NCBI GenBank assembly: GCA_947179485.1
Contig: OX359245.1
Location: 72,279,067 to 72,343,066 of the forward strand
Direction of reading: 5' to 3'
From: Allacma fusca
Taxonomy: Eukaryota; Arthropoda; Collembola; Symphypleona; Sminthuridae
DNA: 64,000 nucleotides
Shown here one piece after another: positions 10,999 to 22,350 of this stretch (position 1 is the stretch's first letter; the number at the start of each line of letters is the position of its first letter). The notes beneath the pieces are model-generated. The model searched no databases, was not told the origin of the DNA, and saw only the letters and a program-made list of their open reading frames with translations. The position numbers and the translations under genes are program-made.

Positions 10999-11787
10999 TC
11001 AATAAGTTGGGGGGTTGGAATTTTGTAGGAAGACAGAAAGGATCTTCCCAGGGAAACAAATATCTGGAAGGGAAAAGCTCAAAAGCAGGGGTCGGATTTA
11101 TGTGGGAAGACGGGAAGAATCTTCCCAGGGAAAAAATTTTTTCAGCAGGGATATTTTGAAACGGGATTGCAAACAGGGATTTTCAAATCTGTTGACCTTT
11201 TTTTTGGCAGGGATTTTCAAACTTGTTGAGGTGTTTTATCAAAAACAATTTTTGTCAGCAGGGATTTTTGAAATTGTTGTGGTGATTTACGAAAATAATT
11301 TTTTGTCAGCAGGGATTTTCAAATTTTTTGACCTTTTTTCAGCAGGGATTTTTGAATTTGTTGGGGTGTATTTCGAAAATAATTTTGTCAACAGGGAATT
11401 TTACACTTGCTTCGAACAGGGACATCATGACCAGCAGGGAAAATGAAAATAATATTCCAGGGAGATTTACAAAAATCCGACCCCTGCTCAAAAGTAGGGG
11501 ATTCTATCTTGATAACAGGGAATTTACAATTCGTCGATTTTGTTACTGGCAGGGATTATCAAATTTATTAGGTAAACACGGATTTTTAGATTGACCTTGT
11601 TTGACAGGGATTTGACGTCTTGTTGGGAAATTATTTTTGCCCACATGGATTTTTAAAATTGTTGGCCTTTTCTCAGCAGAGATTTCCGAAATTGTTAAAG
11701 ATCTTCTAAAACCTCCTAATATTCAGTAGGGAAATTAGGAAATAAATGTCCAGTGAGATTTACAAAACTCCGGCCCCTGTAAATAAG
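10999..11787. mobile_element. Outer CAGGGG-type hAT-like MITE, unit A copy
   Basis: Degenerate ends (TTGGGGGGTTGGAATTTTGT at left, CCGGCCCCTG at right; element about 11007-11779) are flanked by TCAATAAG / TAAATAAG. The same insertion sits at 40291-40649 in unit C, so it predates the duplication. The inside consists of repeats of CAGGGATTTTCAAATTTGTT with a period near 60. It is interrupted by the nested copy at 11086-11486. Confidence 0.7.
11078..11494. mobile_element. Nested CAGGGG hAT-like MITE
   Basis: The 401-bp element (11086-11486) has ends CAGGGGTCGGATTTATGT and ACAAAAATCCGACCCCTG and a perfect 8-bp duplication CTCAAAAG (11078-11085, 11487-11494). It jumped into an older member of its own family. 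Inside are five or six repeats of the type CAGGGATTTTCAAA. The unit C copy of the host element lacks it. Confidence 0.9.
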
Positions 11788-13405
11788 TAACAATTGTACT
11801 ACGTGCATAAAAAGCTTAACTCAACAAACTTTGCGCGTTTAGGATCTCTATATAACGACTCTCCTTAATTGTAATAACAATGATATAAGCTTGAATTATA
11901 TCAATAGCTTGATGTAATTCAAGTTCATAATCACAATTAGCTTTCTTGAAGATTAACGCTTCTTTACAATCTCGCACTCTGTAAAACAAACAAAGTGGAA
12001 GTCATGTAAGACCATGCCTGTATAATGTAGATACGTAAGTACATATGTGGTGAATGTGTTGTCACTCTCCCCCTGAGAATATTCCCTCAAAACGAATCCT
12101 CTTGTAGGGAGCGGAAACTGTGGAAATACATCCCTCGGGAAAACATGTGCACGACATACCCGGCTGCAATAGGTCTGGAACGAATGCATGTTAAAATCAA
12201 TCAAAACGTACATAGTTGATCCCAAACTAAACTACATCCTACCATTTCATAAAAAATGGGCTAAATAATTTTCAGGCATAATACCAATCAATGTATATTA
12301 CTCACATTTTACTGAAAAAAAATTCCAGGCTCGAAGTACACTGAATATATTATTAAAGAACCATACGCAGGAATCTAGCCAAATCCCTGCAAAAACTTTT
12401 GAATCTTGCACTTGATAAAAACTTTTGCTACTTGTTAATATATTATTAACTGACTGGAGAATATAGACAATTTGAAGTTTTTTCGAGGTCATTTAAAAAT
12501 GTCATAAAAAACAAAATTACCTTCTTGCGAGCAGTAATCCTTTTACAAATGGCCAAGTTCTGGCAGATGGAAGCAAATAGCGAGTGTTGTTACGAAGAAA
12601 ACTAAGAAGAACCTAAAAACTTCCTATCCAAAATAAGCGAAACAACGTATTAAATGCGATGCGAATTATTTTTAGTAATACATTTTTTAAACCCACCAGG
12701 TTTCGGGTGACACTCAAGAGAAAAACTTTCCTGTGACTTGTAATCCCTGGCACTAATAGCACATTTCTGTTGACTAAATTCGTGAATGTATACTGAACGA
12801 CTGAATGTAAAACAATGGCTTTGCACAAATATTCTCACAAGCGGCGCAAAGCTACACTATCAATACAGAGTTCGTTAAAACATGAGTGAAATAGGTAAAT
12901 ATAATCCAATTAAAGGGGGAATTGAGAAAGTTGACCCCAAATAGAAATCGAGTAAATCCAATTCCCATGACATCACTGGATGCAGTTTGTAGTACTCAAA
13001 TATCACTTTCGCTTTCTATTGGGACGCAGTCCCCCGAGATATAGAGTGATTTAATGCAGTATGCACACGATATTACTGACCCATATTAAGGCAGTGTGTA
13101 ATAATCGTATCTACATTAAAACATAGTTTTTCCAGGGCTGCTCTTACAGAAAGTATGCTCTGTATTTTCTATTAAACAACATTTCACCATCCGTTCGCAC
13201 TATTTTGTCAGGAAAAATTCAATTGTTTGCTCTGAAGCCTATCTGACACCATAAATCAATTACATTACAATCTCTGTTAAAAAAACATGACAATTATGTT
13301 TAATTTTTGTCAAAAGTGATTGCGTTTATTTGTTTGTAAAGCAAAATATCTGATGACCCTTTTTATTGGTTCATCCCAATTAACATCTGCATTTCACTCT
13401 TGTAG
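11788..13405. other. no supported gene
   Basis: 11830-12240 corresponds to 41280-41730 of unit C. It holds a stretch (11953-12225, minus strand) with acceptor-like TTGCAG and TTTTACAG sites, but the reading frames are not maintained between the two copies. 12241-13405 is unique. I see no convincing exon there. Confidence 0.4.
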
Positions 13406-13584
13406 TGGCTTACAACTATTTCTGTTATTGGAGCAAGCAACACGAATTTGTTGTCCGACACGAACCCGTTTATCGAACCCCTGTATTGGAGATTCTTATT
13501 TTACAGTACTTACTTAGGTGTAATCCCCCAGGGTGCATCAGTTTGAAGGAATTTATCTCTTGTATTTATGGAGGATGTACAGAC
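13406..13584 (+). CDS. Isolated exon with winged-helix-like pattern
   Basis: A strong acceptor (pyrimidine-rich tract ending CTCTTGTAG) opens a frame of 59 full codons, closed by a strong GTGAGT donor at 13585. The exon enters in phase 2 and leaves in phase 0. The product segment has TPVLEILILQYLLRC, PPG, and ISLKEFISCIYGG. The spacing recalls the helix-turn-helix-wing order of OmpR-type C-terminal domains, but a 60-residue match by eye is weak. Neighbouring exons were not found. It lies 1.2 kb upstream of the intact receptor on the same strand and outside the duplicated unit, so it probably belongs to another gene. Confidence 0.4.
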
Positions 13585-14590
13585 GTGAGTATAGAGATTA
13601 CTATCAGCCCAGCAGTTCTTTCATAGAACCGTCCTGGTACGAATGTATGCAATTTTAACTTGGTCATCTGAATCACGGTGATTGCCAAATATATTTGCAT
13701 GCTCCAACTTCAGTACCAGCTCTTTTTTAAAGTTCTACTAAAAGAATCAAAGTTTGACTTTTATACTTCGCAAGTAAATATTGTGCAATTAAATTTATAC
13801 ATTCTGTATATATCTATGATATTCCATGCATGTATATATGTATAACTACCCAAAATCACGTTGTTCTCACTAGATGTGTGCATATGTAGATGATAAACTA
13901 ATTGCAATCCATGCCGTTTAGAACAAAATTAAATATTTCCTGCATAAAATAAGTAAATGGTCAAAGCAACAAAATAGAGTGCTATTATAAAGTAAACATA
14001 ATTTATACTGCATGTAATGGGATTGTAAACCGACTGAAAATAAAAGATGAAATTCAATCGCAGCAACTGCAAATAGTCATATCATGGGACTAGGGTTGAT
14101 TCCTTTTGTATTTGTGACTGCCTTTAACAGCTGTCCGTTAATTGGGAATGAATTTACCTCCATGCTTTGTGTTATAATTAACTGCAAAATAATGTGCTGC
14201 TTCAGTTTCACTCTGTCTTTGAAAATGTGCACTTATCATCGGTAATCCCAGATCATCATCAGATCAGAAATTTCACCAAATACAAGCATTCAGTTATTGG
14301 AAGTGCTTAGTAGAAAATTTCTCATTTACATTGACACTGAAATTCCAATATGGTAAGGTTTTAAAAATTTTGTTGGGGAAATAATTTTTATTATTAATTT
14401 TTATTTTTCACAAAATATTTGTTTTGACTAGTTTACAGTAAATTATCTTAATATTGTATCTCTACAGTTCAAAGTCTGGAGTTGCAGGGTCCACGGAAGT
14501 AAATCAAAGACATGTTTTTAACAATGTATCAGTGCCTGAAATTTTCCTGACCGTGCGTTTCATATTGCCCCCGGCCAAAATAAGGAGTCA
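13585..14590. other. no supported gene
   Basis: No exon with paired splice sites was recognised. From about 14590 the sequence matches the region before the unit C receptor (35693 on). Confidence 0.4.
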
Positions 14591-14765
14591 CATATACATA
14601 ATGCACTAACGATAATTTTGAAGGAATTCAAATGTAAAAATTGTCTGATAAATCTTAAGAAATGTTGATTTTCCTGAATTGAAGAGTGTCTTGAAGAGTT
14701 TTAGTTGTTGGGTTTTTTGTTGTACTTTGAATTATCATATTTGTAGTTTCTTACTCTACATTTTA

Positions 14766-14854
14766 TGAACATAGATGTCCGATAGGATGGAGTTAAGAAA
14801 GCTGCTGTATTGAATGGGACATGGATCTGGAAGAACTGGAAAAAAGTAACTTAA
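14766..14854 (+). promoter_or_regulatory. Upstream ATGs in the receptor leader
   Basis: Three short upstream reading frames precede or overlap the receptor start: a 6-codon frame from the ATG at 14766, a second of 8 codons ending TGA about 8 bases before the start, and an ATGGGACATGG frame that overlaps the true ATG in another frame. Unit A and C leaders keep all three. They could dampen translation, or the real transcript may begin downstream of them. Confidence 0.4.
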
Positions 14855-17099
14855 AGGATTTCAAGGAAGGAAGGAATGTTTCTTCGCCCCCCTATTTGGA
14901 CCACTCTTTCGCCCACATTTCCTTTGCTCATTTTCTGCTATGTGTTGTATCAGTTGGAGTAAGTCTTATGGTTTTCGTGTCCGCCTGGTGGTGCAAGAAG
15001 CCTATTTCCCCTGGGTTATTTTTAAATATGTCTCTCGTTTTAGCTAACCTATTGATGGGAATTTTGGTAATGGCTGAATTATTGTTGGATGATGCCATAC
15101 CTGGTTTATTTCAAAACAGCGGAAATTATTTCTGTTTTGCTGTGAATTTACGTATCCTGTGTCAGGGCTGTACTTTAATTTCGGCACTTCATTTTCCTGC
15201 CATACAAATCAATGCCTGGATGACCCTAGCAAAAAGAAATTACAGGAGTGTTATTACTCGTGGAACAGTTCAAAAACTGGTTTGCATGATTTGGGTTGCT
15301 GTAATTGTTGAAATAGTTTCTTATTTCTTCGCATCTGGAGTTTTCGCTGCACGTGCTGAGGAGTGTATTGGCCTTGTTGTTTTGAAAAGATTGTTCTGGA
15401 AAATTATTTATTTTTTCTGCTGCTTCGGTTCCTTCCTAGCAACATTTGTGTTTTTTTTTCAACTGCAAAAACTTGTGAGGAGCCGTACAAGGACTACTGC
15501 CCGCTATCAGGTACATAATCATTTTTTGCACGGTGATGATATTAAAAGATCCGAGAAAATATTCTCTCCTATAGTTGTACACGTACCCTTGATATTTTTT
15601 GGACAATTTCTGGTTACATTACTGGGGAGCCGGTTTTTCTATTTGACCCTAAACCAGAGATTTTAATGTCCTTGATTCAGGGAAGTAATTCCATTTTCAG
15701 GAACGATATCCCTTATTTTGAAATGACTGGTGTTGTTGAGCAAAAAGCAAAATTTCACAAAAATATTTTGAAAAACCCTTGTGGGGACGATTAGATATCA
15801 TTGGGACCGGCAGTTCACAGTTCCACAGAATTGGGAACCCTGGCTGCAGTTACCAGGATTTAAAACATAGATGACTGCAGTTAAAAAAATATTAGACAAA
15901 TTAATATTTTTACGTTTAGATACAATAGGCGGTTCCTAATGTTAAAGTATACTCTTTGTGTGGGTCCTTGAACAGTTCTAGGGTCACTATTTTGTACCCC
16001 AAAAAGGGACTAGTTCTAACGGCATTCAATTTTCTTCGATTCGGGGGCTCCTATATAAAGAGCGCATTGTAAATAAATATGAATTGTGCTATTATATTTG
16101 TATGTTGACTCTTTGTATGACACTTGCAGGGCTCTGGGACTCCAACTAGACGAATGCACAGCGACCTAAAGTTTACTTGTGGTTTATTGCTTCTAACATT
16201 TGTAATTGGGATTCTACCAGAATCCCTATGGAATTTGCTTATTTGCGAGAATTGCTTGTTTCAGCATTCTCAGGTGAGAAATTTTATCATTAACAATAAT
16301 ATTATTTGTATCCTTAATTTGATACAGATTTAATTTGATTTAATCAACCGGTTCTAATATTTTATTCACCAGATTCCAGAGGGCGTGCAAAAAAATTTAC
16401 ATTTAATTTTTCGAACAACCCTGATATTGATGACGTTGGCAATTCCTGTTATATTTGTTGTGCAAGTATCCGATGTTGCGGTGGGTTTTCAAGTAATTAT
16501 TTTTAAATTGCAACACAACTTTGCAATATTTTTGTACCTTATTACGATTCACAGTATTTTGAGACCCCAGAGTGATTAATATTTTCAAGTCAGCAATCGG
16601 TGTGCACGTATTTTGTACTTTTTATTTGTATTTGGCTAAATTTCCCAGTATACAGGATTTCAGACCAATTTCACAATTTTCATAATCACTCCTAAGGTTA
16701 AACTTCCTAGGAGCAGTGGTAGGGTTTCCCGAGTCTCACCTAAATTTCTCAAGGATATTTTAAATTTTTTAAGTTAAAGAAAGGCCTTAAAGTTAAACTT
16801 GAGTGTAGTTTGAATCGTGAGTTTGCACTTGATGGTGCATTAAAACTGAAATTAGAACTCAAATTCTATTTGAAACCCAAGTTTGAACTCAAGTGTAACC
16901 TGAAACATGACAGTGAACTCGGAGTCAAACTTGAAATTTTTGAAATTTACTTGATGAAAACTATGATGGAAGTAATAACATTCTATTATGTAATTTGCTA
17001 CAACAGGCTGGTCTTAAACAGATGACATGTGGTTTGCTACCTGGTTCATGCAGGTCATGTACATCAAAAAGTCATCCTTCAATTACTATTTCAATGTGA
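14821..17099 (+). CDS. Divergent rhodopsin-like 7TM receptor (intact copy)
   Basis: Four exons: 14821-15510, 16130-16273, 16373-16492, 17007-17099. All introns are phase 0 with GT-AG ends (GTACAT, GTGAGA, GTAATT donors). The 348-aa product has TM1 about 35-57, TM2 65-89, TM3 104-134, TM4 150-175, TM5 190-216, TM6 243-268 and TM7 287-310, and a Cys-rich tail (Cys-x-x-Cys) fit for palmitoylation. Family-like marks are a short N-terminus with an NVSS glycosylation site at N19, Cys105 at the top of TM3 with Cys182 in the second outer loop, NMSLVLANLL in TM2, and conserved prolines in TM6 and TM7. DRY, CWxP and NPxxY are not conserved. It is therefore an orphan, divergent class-A-like receptor in the plasma membrane, ligand unknown. 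The ATG in GACATGG is chosen because it opens exon 1. An unspliced frame runs to 15666. Exon 1 is shared with units A and C, but only this copy keeps all parts. Confidence 0.85.
16644..16982. mobile_element. Insert in receptor intron 3
   Basis: About 340 bp present in unit B but not in unit A, between TTTGGCTAAATTTCCC and TGTAATTTGCTAC. It is rich in GAACTCAAGTTTGAA-like motifs, resembling the ACTTGAAC-type elements at 62.6 kb. Clear inverted ends were not identified. Confidence 0.4.
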
Positions 17100-17334
17100 A
17101 TATTCATTTGGAGATTCAGCGCGTGGAATTTGAAGAAAATCAATGGAAGATTATAAACCAAATAGTTTCATCCTAAACAATAACTTCAACCCGTGATGCT
17201 CTGTTTGATGTATTCACTTGTGTATGTTATATATTTTGATCAACATTTAAACTTTAAACTCGGATTAAATTGTAAACTTGTTATCAAAATTTACAAAAAT
17301 ATTCTGATACGGGAAGCACCAGTCTAGGTAAAAT

Positions 17335-18230
17335 TTAGCAGATGAAAGTATCAGGTGTCGGATTATCGTAAATCCCCCTGCAAATACATACTTTTGGATT
17401 TCCTCCTGCGGGAAATGTTAAAGCGCCCTCTCTTACTCGAGTAGAGTAGTGTAAGAGTAGGTAAACGACAAAGGAAGCAAAATGCTTTTGCAAAGCCCAT
17501 GGGTGTTGATTTTCCTTAGAATAAAGCTGAAAGTCTTTTTTATCAGAAAGCGGCTTTTCCCTGGCAACCCGGATATACATATACAATAGCAAATTCAAAA
17601 CATCGTTTGGAATGAAAGCTTCGGTGGGTTATAGTGTAAAACCGTAGTTCCAATGGGTAAACCATGTTGCTGTATGGATTAGGAATGCCACCATTAGATT
17701 TCTTGTAGTCATCCTCTATTTTAGGAGGCATGCATGTGCATAAAAAACGCTTAATATTTAGTTGCTAAAATTCATTAATAAACTTCCTTCACGATTTTGG
17801 CTCATGTTATCTCGCATTAGAATTACTTATTCTGTTCACATTAAATACAAAATAATCAGCAATAAAATTGAGTTTATTACAACTCTTGGTATTGTACACA
17901 TTGTGTTCATTGTAATCAAATACTTTCAAGAAATGAGTTTATGTCATGTGGAATTTAATATCCTGAAATTTAAAACATTTTTAAAATTGTTCCTTCGTTT
18001 TACTCAGTGCAGTCATTGTAACAAAATCAATTTTTTTACCGTTCAAGAAATTGGAAAAAACTGAAAAAGGATTCAAAACAGGTATTTTAAGCAAAAATAC
18101 TGTTTATAAGCGAGTTTCTGAAACGTATTACGCGAAATATTCTATATAATGCTTTCCTCTTATAAATAATTCCCTTTTATTGGCCAAGAATATTTTAGCA
18201 ATAACGACTGAGTTGTTCACCTTTTGGGAA
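17335..18230. other. shared 3' spacer of units A and B
   Basis: Collinear with 4439-4679 and 5178-5810. Unit B shows the site uninterrupted by the hammerhead insertion. No exon recognised. Confidence 0.45.
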
Positions 18231-18253
18231 CTACTATAAAGAAAATTTGATGT

Positions 18254-18457
18254 AATTGCAACATCATTTTGAAAGATTATCTTAATAAGCCCCAACATGT
18301 GTGGTGTAGTACTGTTGGTGTAATATTGATAATGGTTTGTATTTGCTGTGGAATTTCAAGGTTGACAGTTGTACTATTTGTGGCTATAATAATGGTTGGC
18401 ATTACACTGGGATCTCCTCCAACACCAGGGCCACCTAGTTCTCTACACTGCTTGTAA
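18254..18457 (+). CDS. Hydrophobic ORF with PPTPGPP tail, unit B (uncertain)
   Basis: Counterpart of 5832-6047, with the same two hydrophobic stretches and proline-rich end, and a different last few residues because about 150 bp present in unit A are missing. It has no ATG start and the acceptor-like site of unit A is changed from TTTTAGG to TTTTGGG. Probably not a gene by itself. Confidence 0.15.
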   Translation, partial: NCNIILKDYLNKPQHVWCSTVGVILIMVCICCGISRLTVVLFVAIIMVGITLGSPPTPGPPSSLHCL

Positions 18458-19531
18458 TGGTGGAGGAATTACAGTACCAATATTGTGACGTGTCTTACTT
18501 CCAATTCTAACGGAATTTGAATAACCATCCAATTTGAAAATTTGCGAATAAACAGGCCAATCTCTAGTTGACGAGGAATTATAATAATTAAAATCATGGG
18601 ACCATAAAAGTAAAGCCTGGCATATACTAACAATTTGTTTATTTTACACATGCGTATGTTTTCCAAAAAAGTCTTGTTTGCAACTGAAGGTATCCACGCT
18701 GTTTTTAAGTAGCACAAGGCTTTGAACACAAAACGAAAACTTCAAACGCACAGCGTTTGTGTTGCAATACGTTTGAAAAATTATTTAACGACAAGGCAAT
18801 TCGACAGGCGAGATATTAAATACACAATAAATGCAGTTGACCAAGGCAAAAAGAAAAGGGTCAAACACATTGCAACGTCTTCTTAGAGCCTTTATAATTT
18901 GATAGCCGAAGGCTACAGCAGTCTTCTCATAACGACATTACGAATGTAACGAAATAATTGAATGTACTGCAGTTAGGAATTCTTCTTCATTTGGAGCAAC
19001 ATTCATATTCCAGCATCTCTCTTTGAGGAGAACAATAAATCTTGAATTTTTGTTAGAAGGATTTTGTAATATATGTTATTACACATTAAATTATTTCCCC
19101 TTTGGTGCTTCCGAAAACGCATGAAATATAGTGACACTCTATTAAATTTTGTCGGAAAACGAAGTTCTGCTGCAGCCACCATACATTTATCTACATCCCA
19201 CGTTTGAAGAAGAACTAGATTTTACAGGAAAATCACACGCATCTACATATGTATACATTTACTATTGTATACATAGTTTGTTCATAACACACTCCTTATA
19301 AGGAATTTCCTCCTTAAATTCAAATTGTTTGGCATCGTTAATTGTCAGCATTGTCGCCTTGTTATGTTTAAGAATTTGGCATGCCTCGTTTAGCGGTGCA
19401 GCTACAAAGTGTGTATTTTACAGATAGCATTCACCATATTTTCTGAACCCCGTGAGGCTGAATGGGAACGAGATTTTCGGAGCAATACTCATTTTTTAGT
19501 CAAATAATATCCCGGAGATCCATGTCAAATA
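18458..19531. other. shared spacer, no gene seen
   Basis: Matches 6180-6445 and 7680-8430 of unit A with the hAT-like insertion of unit A absent. No supported exon. Confidence 0.45.
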
Positions 19532-20423
19532 ATCATGGATAGTGGTCCCAGTCTTTCAATTCAATTCAAAAATTTCGTTTTGATTCAATTCAACTTATGA
19601 ATTGAATGAAATAAGTGTGATTCGATTCAATTCACGATTCACAGGATTCAATTTGATTCATTTCTGTGTGCTGAATTGAATCGAATGATGATTCAAATCA
19701 TTCAGACAGTAAAAGGTGGTAACATAAACATTTTATTTATGAATTTTATAATGACTACATAAAACAGCGGAAGAATATGAGATAAACAGTTTCACACTCT
19801 CACTAAAATTGTCAATACAGTGACATTCGCTATAAGGGATACACTTACAAGGGATTTTTTGATATAAGGGATTGGGATTTACAGTCCCGATTCCCATTTA
19901 CACAATGTATAACACTGCTTATAAGGGATGTTTATAAGGTACAAATTTGGCCGGTCTCGTGATCATCCCTTATAGCGAGAGTTGACTGTAACATTACCAA
20001 ATTCGAGTTGCATATCCTCCTAATTAATTGTCCCATTATGACCTAAATTCTACCGTTAGTAAATGCTGTAATAATAATTTATAATAATTTATAAATTTAA
20101 AAAATAAAAATTTTTATTTACGAAATAATTGATAAGTCGGTTTTCCAACAAAAATGTCTATGAAACACGTGCGAGTGTTTTAATGTGATTCGTTACTAGA
20201 TACTATTTATAAGCGGGATATGCAAACAAATTGGATGCACGTGAATCATTTGAATCGCGATTCCAGGCATTTTGCGTGATTTCATTCATGAAGTGAATTG
20301 AATGAAATGATTCAGTTCATGTTTTGAATTGAATCGAAAAATGATGAATCAGAATTGAATTGAATTGAATCGAATAAAGTTTTTTTGATTCAGAATTGAA
20401 AGATCGGGACCACTAATCGGGGA
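19532..20423. mobile_element. hAT-like element filled with GATTCAATTC motifs
   Basis: Ends TAGTGGTCCC and GGGACCACTA (19540-20415) are flanked by ATCATGGA / ATCGGGGA (6 of 8 match). Unit A has the empty site near 8425-8435. Both flanks carry many GATTCAATTC / GAATTGAATC copies. A pogo-like MITE is nested at 19818-19988. Non-coding. Confidence 0.8.
19816..19990. mobile_element. TA-flanked pogo/Tc1-like MITE (nested)
   Basis: 171-bp element with ends CAGTGACATTCGCTATAAGG and the complement of CAGTCAACTCTCGC, both next to TA. It holds repeats of TATAAGGGAT. Same family as 20928-21104. Confidence 0.75.
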
Positions 20424-20925
20424 ATATCCTGTACTAGTCTTAAATGGATACATACAAACAATTCAGAGAATTCCACCTGGTTGCAAGCAGTTAGTGTTCC
20501 CTTAAACCCCGAAAGAACGAAACTTACGAAAACTCATCGGAATCACAAGCACAAATTTAGTTATTCAGCTACGAATTTACATGTAATTACATTTGCAGTA
20601 ATCTACGGGCTTCTAATCGTTCTATAACGGGCTTCAAATCCATCCTGTGTTCTAACATACACAAACATTGCAATGTGTATTGTATTAATCTTTGTGTAGG
20701 TATAATTACCGCGTACTAATTTTTTGGGGTTCATTTTACCTCGCTTTAACCTGATTCTTACACATGTATTTCCAGATAAATAATTACATAAATTCTGTGG
20801 AACAGCTCATGTTTTAAATGATTTAGATAATGGATGGAGATAATCCCTGATGTTTATAAACTTGCCGAGAAAAAACAAATCAGTTTATATGTATATTTAT
20901 ACCAGCAATTAAAATTCCAAGTCAT
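20424..20925. other. shared spacer, no gene seen
   Basis: Matches 8436-8940 of unit A. No exon-like frame with splice sites. Confidence 0.45.
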
Positions 20926-21106
20926 TACAGTCAACTCTAGCTATAAAGGATACCCTTTAAGGGATTTCTCGATATAAGGGATCAGGATTGGCAATCTCGA
21001 TTCCCATTTACACAACGTTTAACACTATGCTTTTAAGGATTTAGTGTTTATAAGGGACAGATTTTGCCGGTCCCTTGAGCATCCCTTATAGCGAAAGTTG
21101 ACTGTA
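20926..21106. mobile_element. TA-flanked pogo/Tc1-like MITE
   Basis: 177 bp (20928-21104) with ends CAGTCAACTCTAGCTATAA and the complement of CAGTCAACTTTCGCTATAA, flanked by TA. Unit A shows the empty site with a single TA (GTCATTATTTTTCA near 8932). The 2-bp TA duplication and CAGT ends fit the Tc1/mariner group, pogo branch. Confidence 0.88.
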
Positions 21107-21119
21107 TTTTTCACTTTCA

Positions 21120-22350
21120 CCACTTTTGAATATCCCTGCTGAATCTTATGTCCCTGCATGAAGGTTCTCAACGGTCTCAAAAATTCCTGCTTAAATAAGG
21201 TCAACGATTTTCAAAATCCCAATTGGCAAAACTAATTTCCTTACAAGACATCAAATCCCTGCCAAATAAGTTCAACAATTTTAAAATTCCCTGCCAATAA
21301 ACGTCAACGAATTTACCGAACAATCAGGTTTAAGCATGAGATCGGTTCGGTTTAACGCGGTTATCCGACCATCGGTTAACCGAAACCGGCGGTTTGGATA
21401 GACCAGTCGTAACCGAATTGACATAACCGAACGGTTCGGATACGTCAATTCCTAACCGGTTATCGGTTTCGGATCGGTTCGGTTTTAAATATGAATTTAT
21501 CCGTTCGGTTCGGATTAAGTAAATGCAACCGCTCGGTTAAACCGACGGATAACCGATTTTGAATTTCGTTCCTAAAATGTTTACCAAATCGTAATCGAGA
21601 ACGGCTGTAGCATGAATTTCTCGAGACAAATGATTGTTTCATTATGTATGTGCAATATATTTAGAAAGCACAACGCATGGACCACGGGCAGGGATACATT
21701 TGCTGATCACATCGCAATTATTTCTCACACTGTTATTTAATTTTTAGCTTAAATTAAATAAGTGCCTTATTACTACAATAAATATGTCATGCGTGGAAAC
21801 CTCTGACTACGTAATAACAGCAGAAGCTAACCAGGAGTAATGAGCCTCCAAAAAAAAGATGAAAATCTAGGTTTGTGACCATTTCGTCTTACTGGAGATT
21901 TGGTCCTTAGATTTTTAGTTGGCATTTGAAGTTAAATAATAGATAGAATTTGATAAAAATTAGTGAAATAATTATTTTAAGTTTAAACGACATTTTATTA
22001 AAACAATAATTTTCAGAAAAGATATTATTAAATACATATTTGATTCGAATAAAGTTTTCACTGGTAAAATGTGCAATACTGTTTCGGTTATTCGGATAAC
22101 CGACAAACGGTTCGGTTATAAAAATCATCCGAACCGATGTATGGCGGTTCGGTTTCGGATAGGAGTATTTTTTTATCCGAACAAAACGGGTTGGTTCGGA
22201 TTTTGACAAAAAATTAACCGAAAACTTCGGTTCGGTTCGGTTACGGTTCGGATTTGTGTTTTATCCGAACCGATCTCATGCTTAATCAGGTTCGGTAAAA
22301 ATAAACCTACCCCGTGAGGATTTCCTTGCCGGAAGTATTTTTCCCCGGGG
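21120..22350 (-). mobile_element. Old CAGGG-repeat element, unit B copy, split
   Basis: Same element as 9001-9293, with minus-strand CAGGGATTTGATGTC-like repeats. It is split by the GGTTCGG element at 21331-22284. Confidence 0.45.
21323..22292. mobile_element. hAT-like element filled with GGTTCGGTTA motifs
   Basis: A 954-bp element (21331-22284) with ends TAAGCATGAGATCGG and CCGATCTCATGCTTA and a perfect 8-bp duplication ATCAGGTT (21323-21330, 22285-22292). Unit A lacks it. Both flanks are packed with GGTTCGG / CCGAACC and AACCGAT motifs. The core (about 21600-22080) is AT-rich and non-coding. Confidence 0.9.

Larger units (their letters stand above)
2651..12240 (+). repeat. Segmental duplication unit A
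   Basis: This long stretch is nearly identical to 14740-23550 plus 33870-34400 (unit B), and in parts to 35830-41730 (unit C). The order is receptor gene, its intronic and 3' region, a shared 5-kb spacer, then minus-strand receptor relics. Unit A has private insertions at 4693-5164, 6446-7679 and 11086-11494. It also has a private deletion of about 300 bp inside the receptor gene near 4026. Unit boundaries are read by eye. Confidence 0.85.

Noticed and set aside
11953-12225. Minus-strand frame with a cytochrome-b-like look (RGMYF)
   Set aside because: The similarity is a few residues, the frame is not kept between units A and C, and codon use does not suggest mitochondrial DNA.
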